Positions 23,657 through 31,844 of a DNA stretch of 64,000 nt are shown in pieces. The stretch comes from Massilia rhizosphaerae. Its GTDB lineage: Bacteria; Pseudomonadota; Gammaproteobacteria; Burkholderiales; Burkholderiaceae_D. The stretch lies in contig NZ_JADKYX010000004.1 in the NCBI RefSeq assembly GCF_016093545.1, positions 62,001 to 126,000 on the forward strand. The letters are read 5' to 3'. The position numbers and the translations under genes were made by a program. How positions within the stretch are numbered: position 1 is the first letter of the stretch; every line of letters starts with the position of its first letter. Below the pieces are notes generated by a model. It made no database searches and was not told where the DNA came from. It saw only the letters and a program-made list of their open reading frames with translations.

Positions 23657-24544
23657 TTACCCGTGCCGCCCGGCCGCAAGCGCCGTCAGCGTGTGCGCCA
23701 GGCCGCGCACCACGCGCGCCATGCCGGCAAAGACGACTTGCTCGGGCGGCTCGTCGGCGTCGGCCGTGGGCGTCTGCGCCTGGCGGTAGGGGAAGCGCGT
23801 GAACGACGTGTCCGTGAGCACGAGGGCGGGCATGGCGGCGCCGGGATGGCGCCAGGCGGCGCGGTCGAGCAGCGTCACGCCCTGCATGTAGGCGGGCGTC
23901 GCCAGCCCGTGCGCCGGCACGCCGGCGACGCTCTGGAAGGCCGACAGCGCATCCTGCACCGCGTGCGACGAGGCGAGGCTGCCGACGTAGGCGATGAAAC
24001 TGCCGGACCGCTCGTCCGGCGCGTCCGCCAGCATGTGCGCCGGATCGCCGGGGTCCGCGGCCGCGGCCGTGCCGCTGCCGGGCGCCAGGAAGAACACGAA
24101 ACGGATCGCCGTGCCGCGACTGGGACGCACCTCCCCCAGCAGCCGCGCCAGTTCCAGCACGGCCGCGGTGCTGTCCACTGCGCCCGGATCGTCGCCGAGG
24201 GTGCCGTCATAACGCGCGCCGACGATGAAGGTGCGCGCCGCGTGCGTGCCCGGCGCCACGTTGGCCAGGACCGCTTCGACACGGTGCCGGTTGCCGGCGC
24301 CGGCGCGGTCCTGCACGGCGTAGCCGGCCGCGTGCAGCACGCCGTCGATGTAGGCGGCGGCATCCGCCCGGCGCGCGCTCGCATCCGCCGTGCCGGCCGT
24401 GAGCGCCGTCACGTGCGCGCGCAGGCGCGTGGCCAGCGGTGGCTCGGGCATCGCGGCGCGGGGATTCACGGTGACCGTCGCCAGCAGCACGAGCAGGACG
24501 ATGGCGATGATGGCTTTCCAATGTGCACGAAAAAAATGTCGCAT
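23657..24544 (-). CDS. degenerate M28-family peptidase-like protein, membrane-anchored
   Basis: 295 residues. An N-terminal membrane segment (AIIAIVLLVLLATVTV) is followed by a periplasmic domain with the M28 zinc-aminopeptidase layout: FIVGARYDG...GAVDSTAAVLELARLL, then IRFVFF, then PALVLTDTSFTRFPY. However, the metal-site residues of the family are mostly gone. The His of the usual GAHYD is Arg, the Glu-Glu pair after RFVFF is AP, and the C-terminal His region reads YRQAQTP. Only the bridging Asp (GAVDS) remains. It is therefore likely non-catalytic. It is convergent with the aquaporin gene. Confidence 0.75.
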   Translation of the reverse strand: MRHFFRAHWKAIIAIVLLVLLATVTVNPRAAMPEPPLATRLRAHVTALTAGTADASARRADAAAYIDGVLHAAGYAVQDRAGAGNRHRVEAVLANVAPGTHAARTFIVGARYDGTLGDDPGAVDSTAAVLELARLLGEVRPSRGTAIRFVFFLAPGSGTAAAADPGDPAHMLADAPDERSGSFIAYVGSLASSHAVQDALSAFQSVAGVPAHGLATPAYMQGVTLLDRAAWRHPGAAMPALVLTDTSFTRFPYRQAQTPTADADEPPEQVVFAGMARVVRGLAHTLTALAAGRHG

Positions 24545-24663
24545 GGCGTGGGGCGCGGCGCATGGGGCGACCGTGCCGGACAGGCCGGGCTCGGCGCGCG
24601 TTGCGGTCCTGGCGGACGCCGTCCGGCGACGGCTGCCGGGGCCGCCCGTGCATGCATAAAAGA

Positions 24664-24714
24664 ACCGGGGCCGGCCTGCGATTTCATGATACCGAAATCG
24701 CGGCCGGCCCCGGT
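24664..24714 (-). terminator. long GC-rich hairpin downstream of RND operon
   Basis: The left arm ACCGGGGCCGGCC-T-GCGATTTC pairs with GAAATCGC-GGCCGGCCCCGGT: 21 base pairs with one bulged T and an 8-base loop. It lies 48 bp past the stop of the outer-membrane channel gene. On the minus strand it is followed by TTCTTTTATG, a modest U tract. It is the likely terminator of the acrAB-channel operon. Confidence 0.7.
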
Positions 24715-24761
24715 CGGGAGCGCGCTCAATGGTGCGCGGAAATCATTCCGCTAAGACAGGT

Positions 24762-26186
24762 TCAGCGCGCCGCCGTCGCCGGCCCCGGCTCGCTCCAGCC
24801 GCCGCCCAGCACGCGGTACAGCGTGACCTGGTTCTGCAGGCGCTGCAGGTTGGCCTGGATGGCCAGCTGCTGCGCGGTGAACAGCGAGCGCTGGGCATCC
24901 AGCAGGTCCAGGTAGCTCGCGGTGCCGTTGCGGTAGCGCAGGTCGGACAGGTTGAAGCGCTCCGTCTCGGCGGCCGCCACGGCCTGCTGGGCCCGCAGTT
25001 GCTCGCTGTACGTGGCCTGGCCGGCCAGCGCGTCCGCCACCTCGCGGAACGCCGTCTGGATCGATTTCTCGTACTGCGCGACGGCGATGTCGCGCTGGGC
25101 ACGGGCGGTCTCGACGCCGGCGCGGGTGCGGCCGAAGTCGAACAGCGGCACGATCGCCTGCGGCGCGAACGTCCAGCCGAACGTGCCGCTCTTGAACAGG
25201 CCGGACAGCCCCTTGCTGGCGCTGCCCGCCGTGCCCGTCAGCGTGATGCGCGGGAAGTAGTTCGCGCGCGCCGCGCCGATGTTGGCGTTGGCCGCGATCA
25301 GCTGCTGCTCGGCGGCGCGGATGTCCGGACGCACGGCCAGCAGGTCGGACGGCATCCCGGCCGGCAGGTCCGGCAAATTCGTCGTCGCGAGCGTGGCGCC
25401 GGCCGGCAGGGTGTCCGGGAGCGGCTGGCCGATCAGCAGGGTGAGCAGGTTCAGGTCCTGCGCGCGCTGGCGCTGGGCCTGGGCCAGCGTGGTGCGCGCC
25501 GTCTCGACGAGCGACACGGCCTGCTCCAGGTCGAGCTTCGACGAGACGCCGTTGTCGAAGCGTAGCCGGGTCAGGCGCAGCGATTCCTCGCGCGTCTTGA
25601 GGGTCTGCTGCACGAGGGCCAGCAATTCCTCGTCGGCCAGGTACGTCAGGTAGGTGTTGGCGACCTGGGCGATCAGGCTGATCTGCGCCGTCTTGCGCGC
25701 TTCCTCGGTGGCGAGGAATTGCGCCAGCGCGGCGTTGGAGAGATTGCGCACGCGGGAAAAGAAATCCAGCTCGAACGCGGACACGGACAGGCCGGCCTGG
25801 TACAGGCTGTTGATCGGCTGGTCCTTGCCCGTCGTCTGGCGCTGGCCCGAGATGCCGGCGTTCACGGCCGGGAACTGGTTCGACCGCTGGATCTGGTATT
25901 GCGCGCGCGCCGCCTCGATGTTGAGCACCGCGACGCGCAGGTCGCGGTTGTTGGCCAGGGCCAGCGAGATCAGCTGCTGCAGGCGCGGGTCGGTGAAGAA
26001 GCGCTGCCACGTGATGGCGGCGGGCGCTTCCGGCGCGACGGCGTTGCCGCTGCCTACGGTGCCTTGCACGGTTGGGAAGGCGCCGGCCACCGGCGCGGCC
26101 GGGCGCTCGTACTTGGGCGCCAGGTTCACGCAGCCGGCCAGCACGAGGGCGAGCGCCAGAGGGGTAAGTCGTTTCATGGTGTTCAT
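24762..26186 (-). CDS. RND efflux outer-membrane channel, NodT/OprM-type lipoprotein
   Basis: 474 residues. The lipobox LVLAGC gives an acylated Cys, and KYERPAAPV after it is typical of OprM-like channels. Two outer-membrane-efflux domains are present, with the conserved RPDIRAAEQQLIAANANIGAARANYFP and DLLDAQRSLFTAQ segments. The start ATG at 26186 overlaps the pump stop (ATGA); a second ATG 9 bp later also fits. It is the third gene of the AcrAB-type operon and forms the exit duct of the pump. The long frame upstream of the ATG is a shadow of the pump gene. Confidence 0.94.
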   Translation of the reverse strand: MNTMKRLTPLALALVLAGCVNLAPKYERPAAPVAGAFPTVQGTVGSGNAVAPEAPAAITWQRFFTDPRLQQLISLALANNRDLRVAVLNIEAARAQYQIQRSNQFPAVNAGISGQRQTTGKDQPINSLYQAGLSVSAFELDFFSRVRNLSNAALAQFLATEEARKTAQISLIAQVANTYLTYLADEELLALVQQTLKTREESLRLTRLRFDNGVSSKLDLEQAVSLVETARTTLAQAQRQRAQDLNLLTLLIGQPLPDTLPAGATLATTNLPDLPAGMPSDLLAVRPDIRAAEQQLIAANANIGAARANYFPRITLTGTAGSASKGLSGLFKSGTFGWTFAPQAIVPLFDFGRTRAGVETARAQRDIAVAQYEKSIQTAFREVADALAGQATYSEQLRAQQAVAAAETERFNLSDLRYRNGTASYLDLLDAQRSLFTAQQLAIQANLQRLQNQVTLYRVLGGGWSEPGPATAAR

Positions 26187-29100
26187 CAGATTTTCGAGTC
26201 GATGACAGTGTTCTCTTCTTCGTGCGCGTACTTCTTGCGCTGGCGCTCGCTGCCCTTGAACACGCTGCGGATGACGACGAAGAACACGGGCACGAAGAAC
26301 ACGCCCAGCGCCGTCGCCGACAGCATGCCGCCCATCACGCCGGTACCGATGGCGCGCTGCGACGCGGCGCCGGCGCCGCTCGCGACCACCAGCGGCAGCA
26401 CGCCGAGGATGAACGCGAGCGACGTCATGATGATCGGCCGGAAGCGCAGGTGCGCCGCCTGCAGCGCCGCCTCGAGCGGCGACTTGCCCTGCGCCTGCAG
26501 GTCCTTCGCGAATTCCACGATCAGGATCGCGTTCTTCGCCGCCAGGCCGATGATGGTGATCAGGCCGACCTTGAAGTAGACGTCGTTGGAAAGCCCGCGC
26601 AGCGACGCCGCCAGCAGCGAGCCGAACACGCCCAGCGGCACCACGAGCAGCACGGCGACCGGGATCGACCAGCTTTCGTACAGCGCGGCGAGAGCGAGGA
26701 ACACGGCCAGCAGCGCGAAGCCGATCAGCACGAACACGGTCGAACCGGCGAGGATCTCCTCGCGCGACTGGCCGGTCCATTCGTACGCGAAGCCGGCCGG
26801 CAGCTTGGCGGCGAGACGCTGCATCTCGTCCAGCGCCTGGCCGGTCGAATAGCCTTGCGCGGCGTCGCCCGTGATGCTCATCGACGAGTAACCGTTATAG
26901 CGCGACGTCTGCATCGGACCCATGATCCACTGCGTCGTCGCGAACGCGGACAGCGGCACCGGCTGGCCCTTCGTGTTCAGCGCGTTGATGTGCAGGAGGT
27001 CGTCCGGCTGCATGCGCTCCGGCGCGTCGGCCTGCACGATCACGCGCTGCAGGCGGCCGGCGTTCGGGAAGTCGTTCACGTAGGCGGAACCGAGCGACGT
27101 CGACAGCGCCGTGTTGATGGCGCCGAACGTCACGCCCAGCGCCTGCGCCTTGGCGCGGTCGATGTTGAGCTTCAGCTGCGGCGCGTCTTCCAGGCCTTCC
27201 GGACGGATGCCCGTCAATACCTTGCTCTGCATCGCCATGCCGAGCAACTGGTTGCGCGCCTGGAGCAGGGCGGCGTGACCGAGGCCGCCGCGGTCCTGCA
27301 GGCGGAACGAGAAGCCCGTGCCGCGGCCCAGTTCCGGGATCGGCGGCGGGCTCACCACGAAGATGAACGAGTCGCGCAGCGCCCCCATGTGCATCGTGAT
27401 GCGCATGGCGAGTTCCTGCGCGCTCTGGCCCTTGCCCTTGCGCTGGTCCCAGGACTTCAGCGGGATGAACGCGAGACCCATGTTCTGGCCCTGGCCCGTG
27501 AACGAGAAGCCCGTCACGGCGACCATGTCGGCCACTTCCGGCTGCTTGAGCACATAGTCTTCCATCGCGTGCAGCACGACGTTGGTGCGCTCGGCGGTGG
27601 CGCCCGGCGGCAGCTGGATGTTGGCGATGATGTAGCCCTGGTCCTCGTTCGGCAGGAACGAGTTCGGCAGGCGCGCGAACATCAGCCCGACGATGGCGGC
27701 CAGCAGGACGAACACGACCAGCGCGCGGCCGCTGCGCTTGAGGATCTTGGCGACGATGCCTTCGTAGCGCTTGGCGCCCGTCGTGAAGGTGCGGTTGAAC
27801 CAGCCGAAGAAGCCTTTCTTCTCCATGTGGTGGCCCGCCTCGACGGGCTTGAGCAGGTGCGCGCACAGCGCGGGCGTGAGCGACAGCGCCATGAACGCCG
27901 AGAAGCCGATCGACGACACCATCACGATCGAGAACTGGCGATAGATGTTGCCGACGGCGCCCTGGAAGAACGCCAGCGGCACGAACACCGACATCAGCAC
28001 GACGGTCACGCCGATGATGGCGCCGGAGATCTGGCCCATCGCCTTGCGCGTCGCCAGCAGCGGCGGCAGGCCTTCCTCGGACATGATGCGTTCGACGTTC
28101 TCCACCACCACGATCGCATCGTCGACGACGATGCCGATCACGAGCACCATGCCGAACATGGTCAGCACGTTGATCGAGAAGCCCATCGCCAGCAGCGTCG
28201 CGAAGGAACCCAGCAGGGCCACCGGCACGACGATCGTCGGGATGATCGTGTAGCGGATGTTTTGCAGGAACACGTACATCACGATGAACACGAGGATCAC
28301 GGCCTCGATCAGCGTTTCCACCACCTGCTTGATCGAGATCTGGATGAATTTCGTGCTGTCGTAAGGAATCGAGTACTTCATGCCTTTCGGGAAGTACCGC
28401 TGCAACTGCTGCATGCGTTCCTTGATCAGCTTCGCCGTTTCCAGCGCGTTGCCGGTCGGAGACAGCTGCACGCCGATACCGGTCGACGGCTTGCCGTTCA
28501 GGCGGGTCGACGTGGTATAGGCCTGGCCGCCGATCTCGATGCGGGCGACGTCCTTCAGGCGCACGGCCGAGCCGTCCGGATTGGCGCGCAGCACGATGTT
28601 GCCGAACTGCTCGACGGTCGACAGCTGGCCCGTGACGACGACGGTCGCCGTGATCTGCTGGCCCTTGGCCACCGGCAGGTCGCCGATCGTGCCGGACGCC
28701 ACCTGGGCGTTCTGCTGGCGGATCGCCGTGGTGACGTCGTCCGGCGACAGGTTGAAGCCGACCAGCTTGGCCGGATCGATCCAGATCCGCATGGCCTTCT
28801 CGGTACCGAACAGCTGGGCCTGGCCGACGCCCTTGATCCGCTGGATCTCGGGCAGCACGTTGCGCGACGCATAGTCGCCCAGCGCGACGGTGTCCCACGT
28901 CGGGTCGTCCGACGACAGGATCGTGAACAGCAGGAAGTTCGATCTGGCCTTGTCGACGCGCACGCCCTGCTGGGTCACCGCGGCCGGCAGGCGCGGGGCG
29001 GCGCGCGCCAGGCGGTTCTGGACGTCGACCTGGGCCAGGTTCGGATTGGTGCCGGTTTCGAAGCTGATCGTGATGGAGCCGGTGCCGTTGGCCTGGGCGG

Positions 29101-29341
29101 TCGACTCCATGTAGATCATGCCCTCGGCACCGTTCATCTCGCGCTCGATGACGGAAATGACGGATTCTTCCAGCGTTTGCGCGGAAGCGCCCGGGTAGGC
29201 GACGCTGACGACGATCGACGGCGGCGCCACGGTCGGATATTGCGCGATCGGCAACTGCTTGATGGCCACGCCGCCAAGTACCATGATGAACAGCGCGATC
29301 ACCCAGGCGAAAATGGGGCGGTCAATAAAAAAACGTGCCAT
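26186..29341 (-). CDS. acrB: RND multidrug efflux pump, AcrB/MexB (HAE-1) type
   Basis: 1051 residues, the usual length. It begins MARFFIDRPIFAWVIALFIM and carries the HAE-1 hallmarks: YPTVAPPSIVVSVAYPGA, the proton-relay pair in VIGIVVDDAIVVVENVERIM, and ITIIGLAAKNAILIVEFAKDL in the second half. It exports hydrophobic drugs, dyes and detergents with the adaptor upstream and channel downstream. Spacing to the adaptor is 30 bp and to the channel a 4-bp overlap. A TetR repressor gene is divergent from the operon. Nothing is truncated. Confidence 0.96.
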   Translation of the reverse strand: MARFFIDRPIFAWVIALFIMVLGGVAIKQLPIAQYPTVAPPSIVVSVAYPGASAQTLEESVISVIEREMNGAEGMIYMESTAQANGTGSITISFETGTNPNLAQVDVQNRLARAAPRLPAAVTQQGVRVDKARSNFLLFTILSSDDPTWDTVALGDYASRNVLPEIQRIKGVGQAQLFGTEKAMRIWIDPAKLVGFNLSPDDVTTAIRQQNAQVASGTIGDLPVAKGQQITATVVVTGQLSTVEQFGNIVLRANPDGSAVRLKDVARIEIGGQAYTTSTRLNGKPSTGIGVQLSPTGNALETAKLIKERMQQLQRYFPKGMKYSIPYDSTKFIQISIKQVVETLIEAVILVFIVMYVFLQNIRYTIIPTIVVPVALLGSFATLLAMGFSINVLTMFGMVLVIGIVVDDAIVVVENVERIMSEEGLPPLLATRKAMGQISGAIIGVTVVLMSVFVPLAFFQGAVGNIYRQFSIVMVSSIGFSAFMALSLTPALCAHLLKPVEAGHHMEKKGFFGWFNRTFTTGAKRYEGIVAKILKRSGRALVVFVLLAAIVGLMFARLPNSFLPNEDQGYIIANIQLPPGATAERTNVVLHAMEDYVLKQPEVADMVAVTGFSFTGQGQNMGLAFIPLKSWDQRKGKGQSAQELAMRITMHMGALRDSFIFVVSPPPIPELGRGTGFSFRLQDRGGLGHAALLQARNQLLGMAMQSKVLTGIRPEGLEDAPQLKLNIDRAKAQALGVTFGAINTALSTSLGSAYVNDFPNAGRLQRVIVQADAPERMQPDDLLHINALNTKGQPVPLSAFATTQWIMGPMQTSRYNGYSSMSITGDAAQGYSTGQALDEMQRLAAKLPAGFAYEWTGQSREEILAGSTVFVLIGFALLAVFLALAALYESWSIPVAVLLVVPLGVFGSLLAASLRGLSNDVYFKVGLITIIGLAAKNAILIVEFAKDLQAQGKSPLEAALQAAHLRFRPIIMTSLAFILGVLPLVVASGAGAASQRAIGTGVMGGMLSATALGVFFVPVFFVVIRSVFKGSERQRKKYAHEEENTVIDSKI

Positions 29342-29371
29342 TGTTGTTCCTGTTTATCTAGCCTTGCCTTT

Positions 29372-30700
29372 TCACTGGCGGGTGTTGCCGGTTCCCGCGG
29401 CGGCGCCGGCGACCGGCGAACCGGCTTTCGGCGTGCGCTCGGCGGGCGCGGCGGCGGCGGCTTGGGCGCCGGCCGCATTCGGCTGGGCGGCGGGCGCGCC
29501 GGCCGTGGCCGGGGCCGCGGGGGCACCGACCGGCGTCCACGGCACCGGCTGTACCGGCGTGCCCGGCGGCAGCATCTGCAGCTTCTGGAAGCCGTCCACC
29601 ATCACCTTCTCGCCTTCCTTCAGGCCATCCGTGACGACCCAGTTGTCGCCGTTCTGCGAACCGATCTTGACGGTGCGCGGGGTCGGCTTGTTGTCCGGGC
29701 CGATCACCATCACGGTATCGCCGTTCGGGCCGCCGCGGGTGACGGCCTGTTGCGGCAGCAGGATGCCCGCCGGCAACTCGGCCTGCGCCAGGCGCACGCG
29801 CACGTACTCGCCCGGCAGCAGGGCGTTGTCCGGATTCGGGGTCTCGGCGCGCAGGGTGACCTGGCCGCTGGTCGGGTCGACGGTGATGTCCGAGAACAGC
29901 AGCTTGCCTTTTTGCGGCAGCACGGTGCCGTCGTCCAGCACGACGGTCACGGGCACGCTGGCCCCGAAGCCCTTGTGGCCGGCGTCCTTGCGCAGGCGCT
30001 GCAGTTCGGCGGCCGACTGGGTGATGTTCAGGTAGACCTTGTCGGTCTGCTGGATCAGCGCCATTTGCGTGGCTTCCGCCGCGGAGACGAGCGCGCCTTC
30101 CGTCACGAGCGCGCGGCCGATGCGGCCCGAGATCGGCGCATAGACGTGCGCGTAGTCGTAATTGATCTTGGCGATGCGGACCTGGGCCTTGGCCGAATTG
30201 ACGTCCGCCTCGGCCTGCTTCTGGGCGGCGACGGCGTTCGTGAACTCCTGCTTGCTGACGGCCTGCGCCTCGACGAGGGGCTTGTAGCGCTCGACGGTGG
30301 CGGCGGTCGACGTCAGGTTGGCCTGGGCGCGGCCGAGCGCGGCCTGGGCGGCGTTCAACTGGGCCTGGTAGGGCTCGGGATCGATCTGGAACAGCGATTG
30401 GCCCTGCTTGACCATGCTGCCCTCGGTGAACAGCCGCTTGAGCACGACGCCGTTGACGCGGGCGCGCACCTCGGCGGTGCGGATCGCCTCGACGCGGGCC
30501 GGCAACTCGGTCTCGAGCGCGACCGGCTGGATCCTGGTGGTGATGACGCCGACCTGCGGCGGCGGCATCTTGGCGCCGGCGGGGCCGGGACCGGCCTTGG
30601 CGTTATCCTTGGAGCCGCAGCCCGACAGGACGGCCACGGCGACCAGGGTACATGCGGCGATCCTGGAGAGAGTCAGAGAAGAGGAGTGGGCAGAGCGCAT
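29372..30700 (-). CDS. acrA: RND periplasmic adaptor, AcrA/MexA-type lipoprotein
   Basis: 442 residues. Lipobox VAVLSGCGS, then the beta-barrel/lipoyl part (PARVEAIRTAEVRARVNGVVLKR), a coiled-coil hairpin (about residues 105-170), the second lipoyl half (YDYAHVYAPISGRIG) and the C-terminal barrel. The last 50-55 residues form an Ala/Pro/Gly-rich tail (after VQPVPWTPVG), which is longer and more repetitive than in E. coli AcrA. The start at 30700 has AAGGAAG upstream. It is the first gene of the operon and divergent from the tetR-like gene. Confidence 0.95.
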   Translation of the reverse strand: MRSAHSSSLTLSRIAACTLVAVAVLSGCGSKDNAKAGPGPAGAKMPPPQVGVITTRIQPVALETELPARVEAIRTAEVRARVNGVVLKRLFTEGSMVKQGQSLFQIDPEPYQAQLNAAQAALGRAQANLTSTAATVERYKPLVEAQAVSKQEFTNAVAAQKQAEADVNSAKAQVRIAKINYDYAHVYAPISGRIGRALVTEGALVSAAEATQMALIQQTDKVYLNITQSAAELQRLRKDAGHKGFGASVPVTVVLDDGTVLPQKGKLLFSDITVDPTSGQVTLRAETPNPDNALLPGEYVRVRLAQAELPAGILLPQQAVTRGGPNGDTVMVIGPDNKPTPRTVKIGSQNGDNWVVTDGLKEGEKVMVDGFQKLQMLPPGTPVQPVPWTPVGAPAAPATAGAPAAQPNAAGAQAAAAAPAERTPKAGSPVAGAAAGTGNTRQ

Positions 30701-30866
30701 TCAATGCTTCCTTCTTGTGGAAAAAAGGACAAAACCGATCCGCGGCACGTTTCTTAGGAGCCCGATCGGCCTGCGCAGTTTAAAAAAATGCAACACGGGG
30801 CAGGCGGCTCGTCGCTTCCTCTTGCACGGCTTCGGGTTTATCGCTGGCTTTTGGGAAAACCCCGAG

Positions 30867-30884
30867 ATACTATCACGAGTGTAT
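30867..30884. promoter_or_regulatory. candidate TetR-family operator in acrA/tetR intergenic region
   Basis: ATACTATCACGAGTGTAT is a partial dyad (12 of 18 positions symmetric, outer arms ATAC/GTAT). It lies 41 bp before the tetR-like start, in the only AT-rich part of the region. A TATAAA follows at 30902-30907. AcrR-type repressors bind such imperfect palindromes between the divergent genes. Support is from position and symmetry only. Confidence 0.35.
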
Positions 30885-30924
30885 GTTTAATGTTTCTTAC
30901 CTATAAAAACGGAGAGTATGACGG

Positions 30925-31548
30925 ATGGCCCGCAAAACCAAGGAAGAGGCGGCCGCGACCCGTGACAGCATCTTGGATGCTGCGGAAAAATTGTTCGTGG
31001 AACAAGGTGTTTCGCGTACAACGTTGCAGCATATCGCAACTGCAGCCGGTGTGACGCGCGGAGCAATTTATTGGCATTTTGACGACAAGGGCGCGTTGTT
31101 CAACGCGATGATGGAACGCGCCATCCTGCCGCTCGAAGCGGAGATGCAGGTGCTGGACCAGGCCGAGTCGGACGACCCGCTCGTCGACCTGCGCAACCAC
31201 ATGCTGGCCGTGCTGGACCGGACCGTCAACGACCCGGGCGCGCGCCGCGTGTTCGAGATCGCGACGCTGAAGGTGGAATTCGTGGGCGAGATGGACGCCG
31301 TGCGCCAGCGCCGCAAGGACAATATGGCCAACTGGATGACCCGCGCCGAACGCCGCATCCGCCTGGCCGCCGACAAGGGCTTGATCGCCCGCCACGTCGA
31401 CGCCACCCGCGTGGCGCTCGCGTTGTGGATCATGATCGATGGATTGATCCGCAACTGGATGTTCGATCCGCAGGACTTCGATTTGCTGGCGTTGGGGAAA
31501 TGCGTGATCGATCCGTATCTGGATGGGTTGCGGACCGGAGGTGCTTAG
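30925..31548 (+). CDS. TetR/AcrR-family transcriptional repressor of the RND operon
   Basis: 207 residues. The N-terminal helix-turn-helix (ILDAAEKLFVEQGVSRTTLQHIATAAGVTRGAIYWHFDDKGALF) matches the AcrR/TtgR/MexL style closely. The C-terminal half is the variable ligand-binding domain (EFVGEMDAVRQRRKDNM). The start has GGAGAG 8 bp upstream. Its divergent placement from the AcrAB-type operon makes local autoregulated repression, released by drug binding, the most likely role. It converges on the PAAR gene with 41 bp between stops. Confidence 0.93.
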   Translation: MARKTKEEAAATRDSILDAAEKLFVEQGVSRTTLQHIATAAGVTRGAIYWHFDDKGALFNAMMERAILPLEAEMQVLDQAESDDPLVDLRNHMLAVLDRTVNDPGARRVFEIATLKVEFVGEMDAVRQRRKDNMANWMTRAERRIRLAADKGLIARHVDATRVALALWIMIDGLIRNWMFDPQDFDLLALGKCVIDPYLDGLRTGGA

Positions 31549-31589
31549 TTTTCTAACATATCGCGTGAGTCAAGAATTAGCGGCTTAAC

Positions 31590-31844
31590 TCACAACGATG
31601 TTATCAGGCGCGCGCCGCATTCCGTTATGTCGCCGTCGTAAGCATATGGCTTACCTTTGTGTCGTGCCCCGGCCTCATCCGGCTTGATCGCAAAGCGGCC
31701 CTTGCACTTGGGGCAATACGTCATGTCACCCTGAAGCGCCGCGACCGCTCCCATTACGACCGTTTCCGACGATGCGCTGATGACGTGCCCGCCGTGATCG
31801 GTTTTATCGTTGAGGCGAATGACGCCACGTCCTTGGTGTTTCAA
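31590..31844 (-). CDS. PAAR-domain protein (T6SS spike tip)
   Basis: 84 residues. The N-terminus runs VIRLNDKTDHGGHVISASSETVVMGAVAAL, the beta-strand repeat of PAAR proteins, followed by the cysteine pattern TYCPKCKG ... ECGARL seen in this subgroup. PAAR proteins sharpen the VgrG spike and help attach effectors. The start is a TTG that overlaps the immunity gene stop (TTGA), so it is translationally coupled and weakly initiated. It is the last gene of the T6SS operon. GC is low compared with the structural T6SS genes. Confidence 0.88.
   Translation of the reverse strand: MKHQGRGVIRLNDKTDHGGHVISASSETVVMGAVAALQGDMTYCPKCKGRFAIKPDEAGARHKGKPYAYDGDITECGARLITSL

Noticed and set aside
26222..30757. 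1511-codon open frame on the plus strand over the AcrAB-type genes
   Set aside because: It mirrors the pump and adaptor genes on the minus strand; composition is His/Arg/Gln-rich with no domain, a by-product of high GC.
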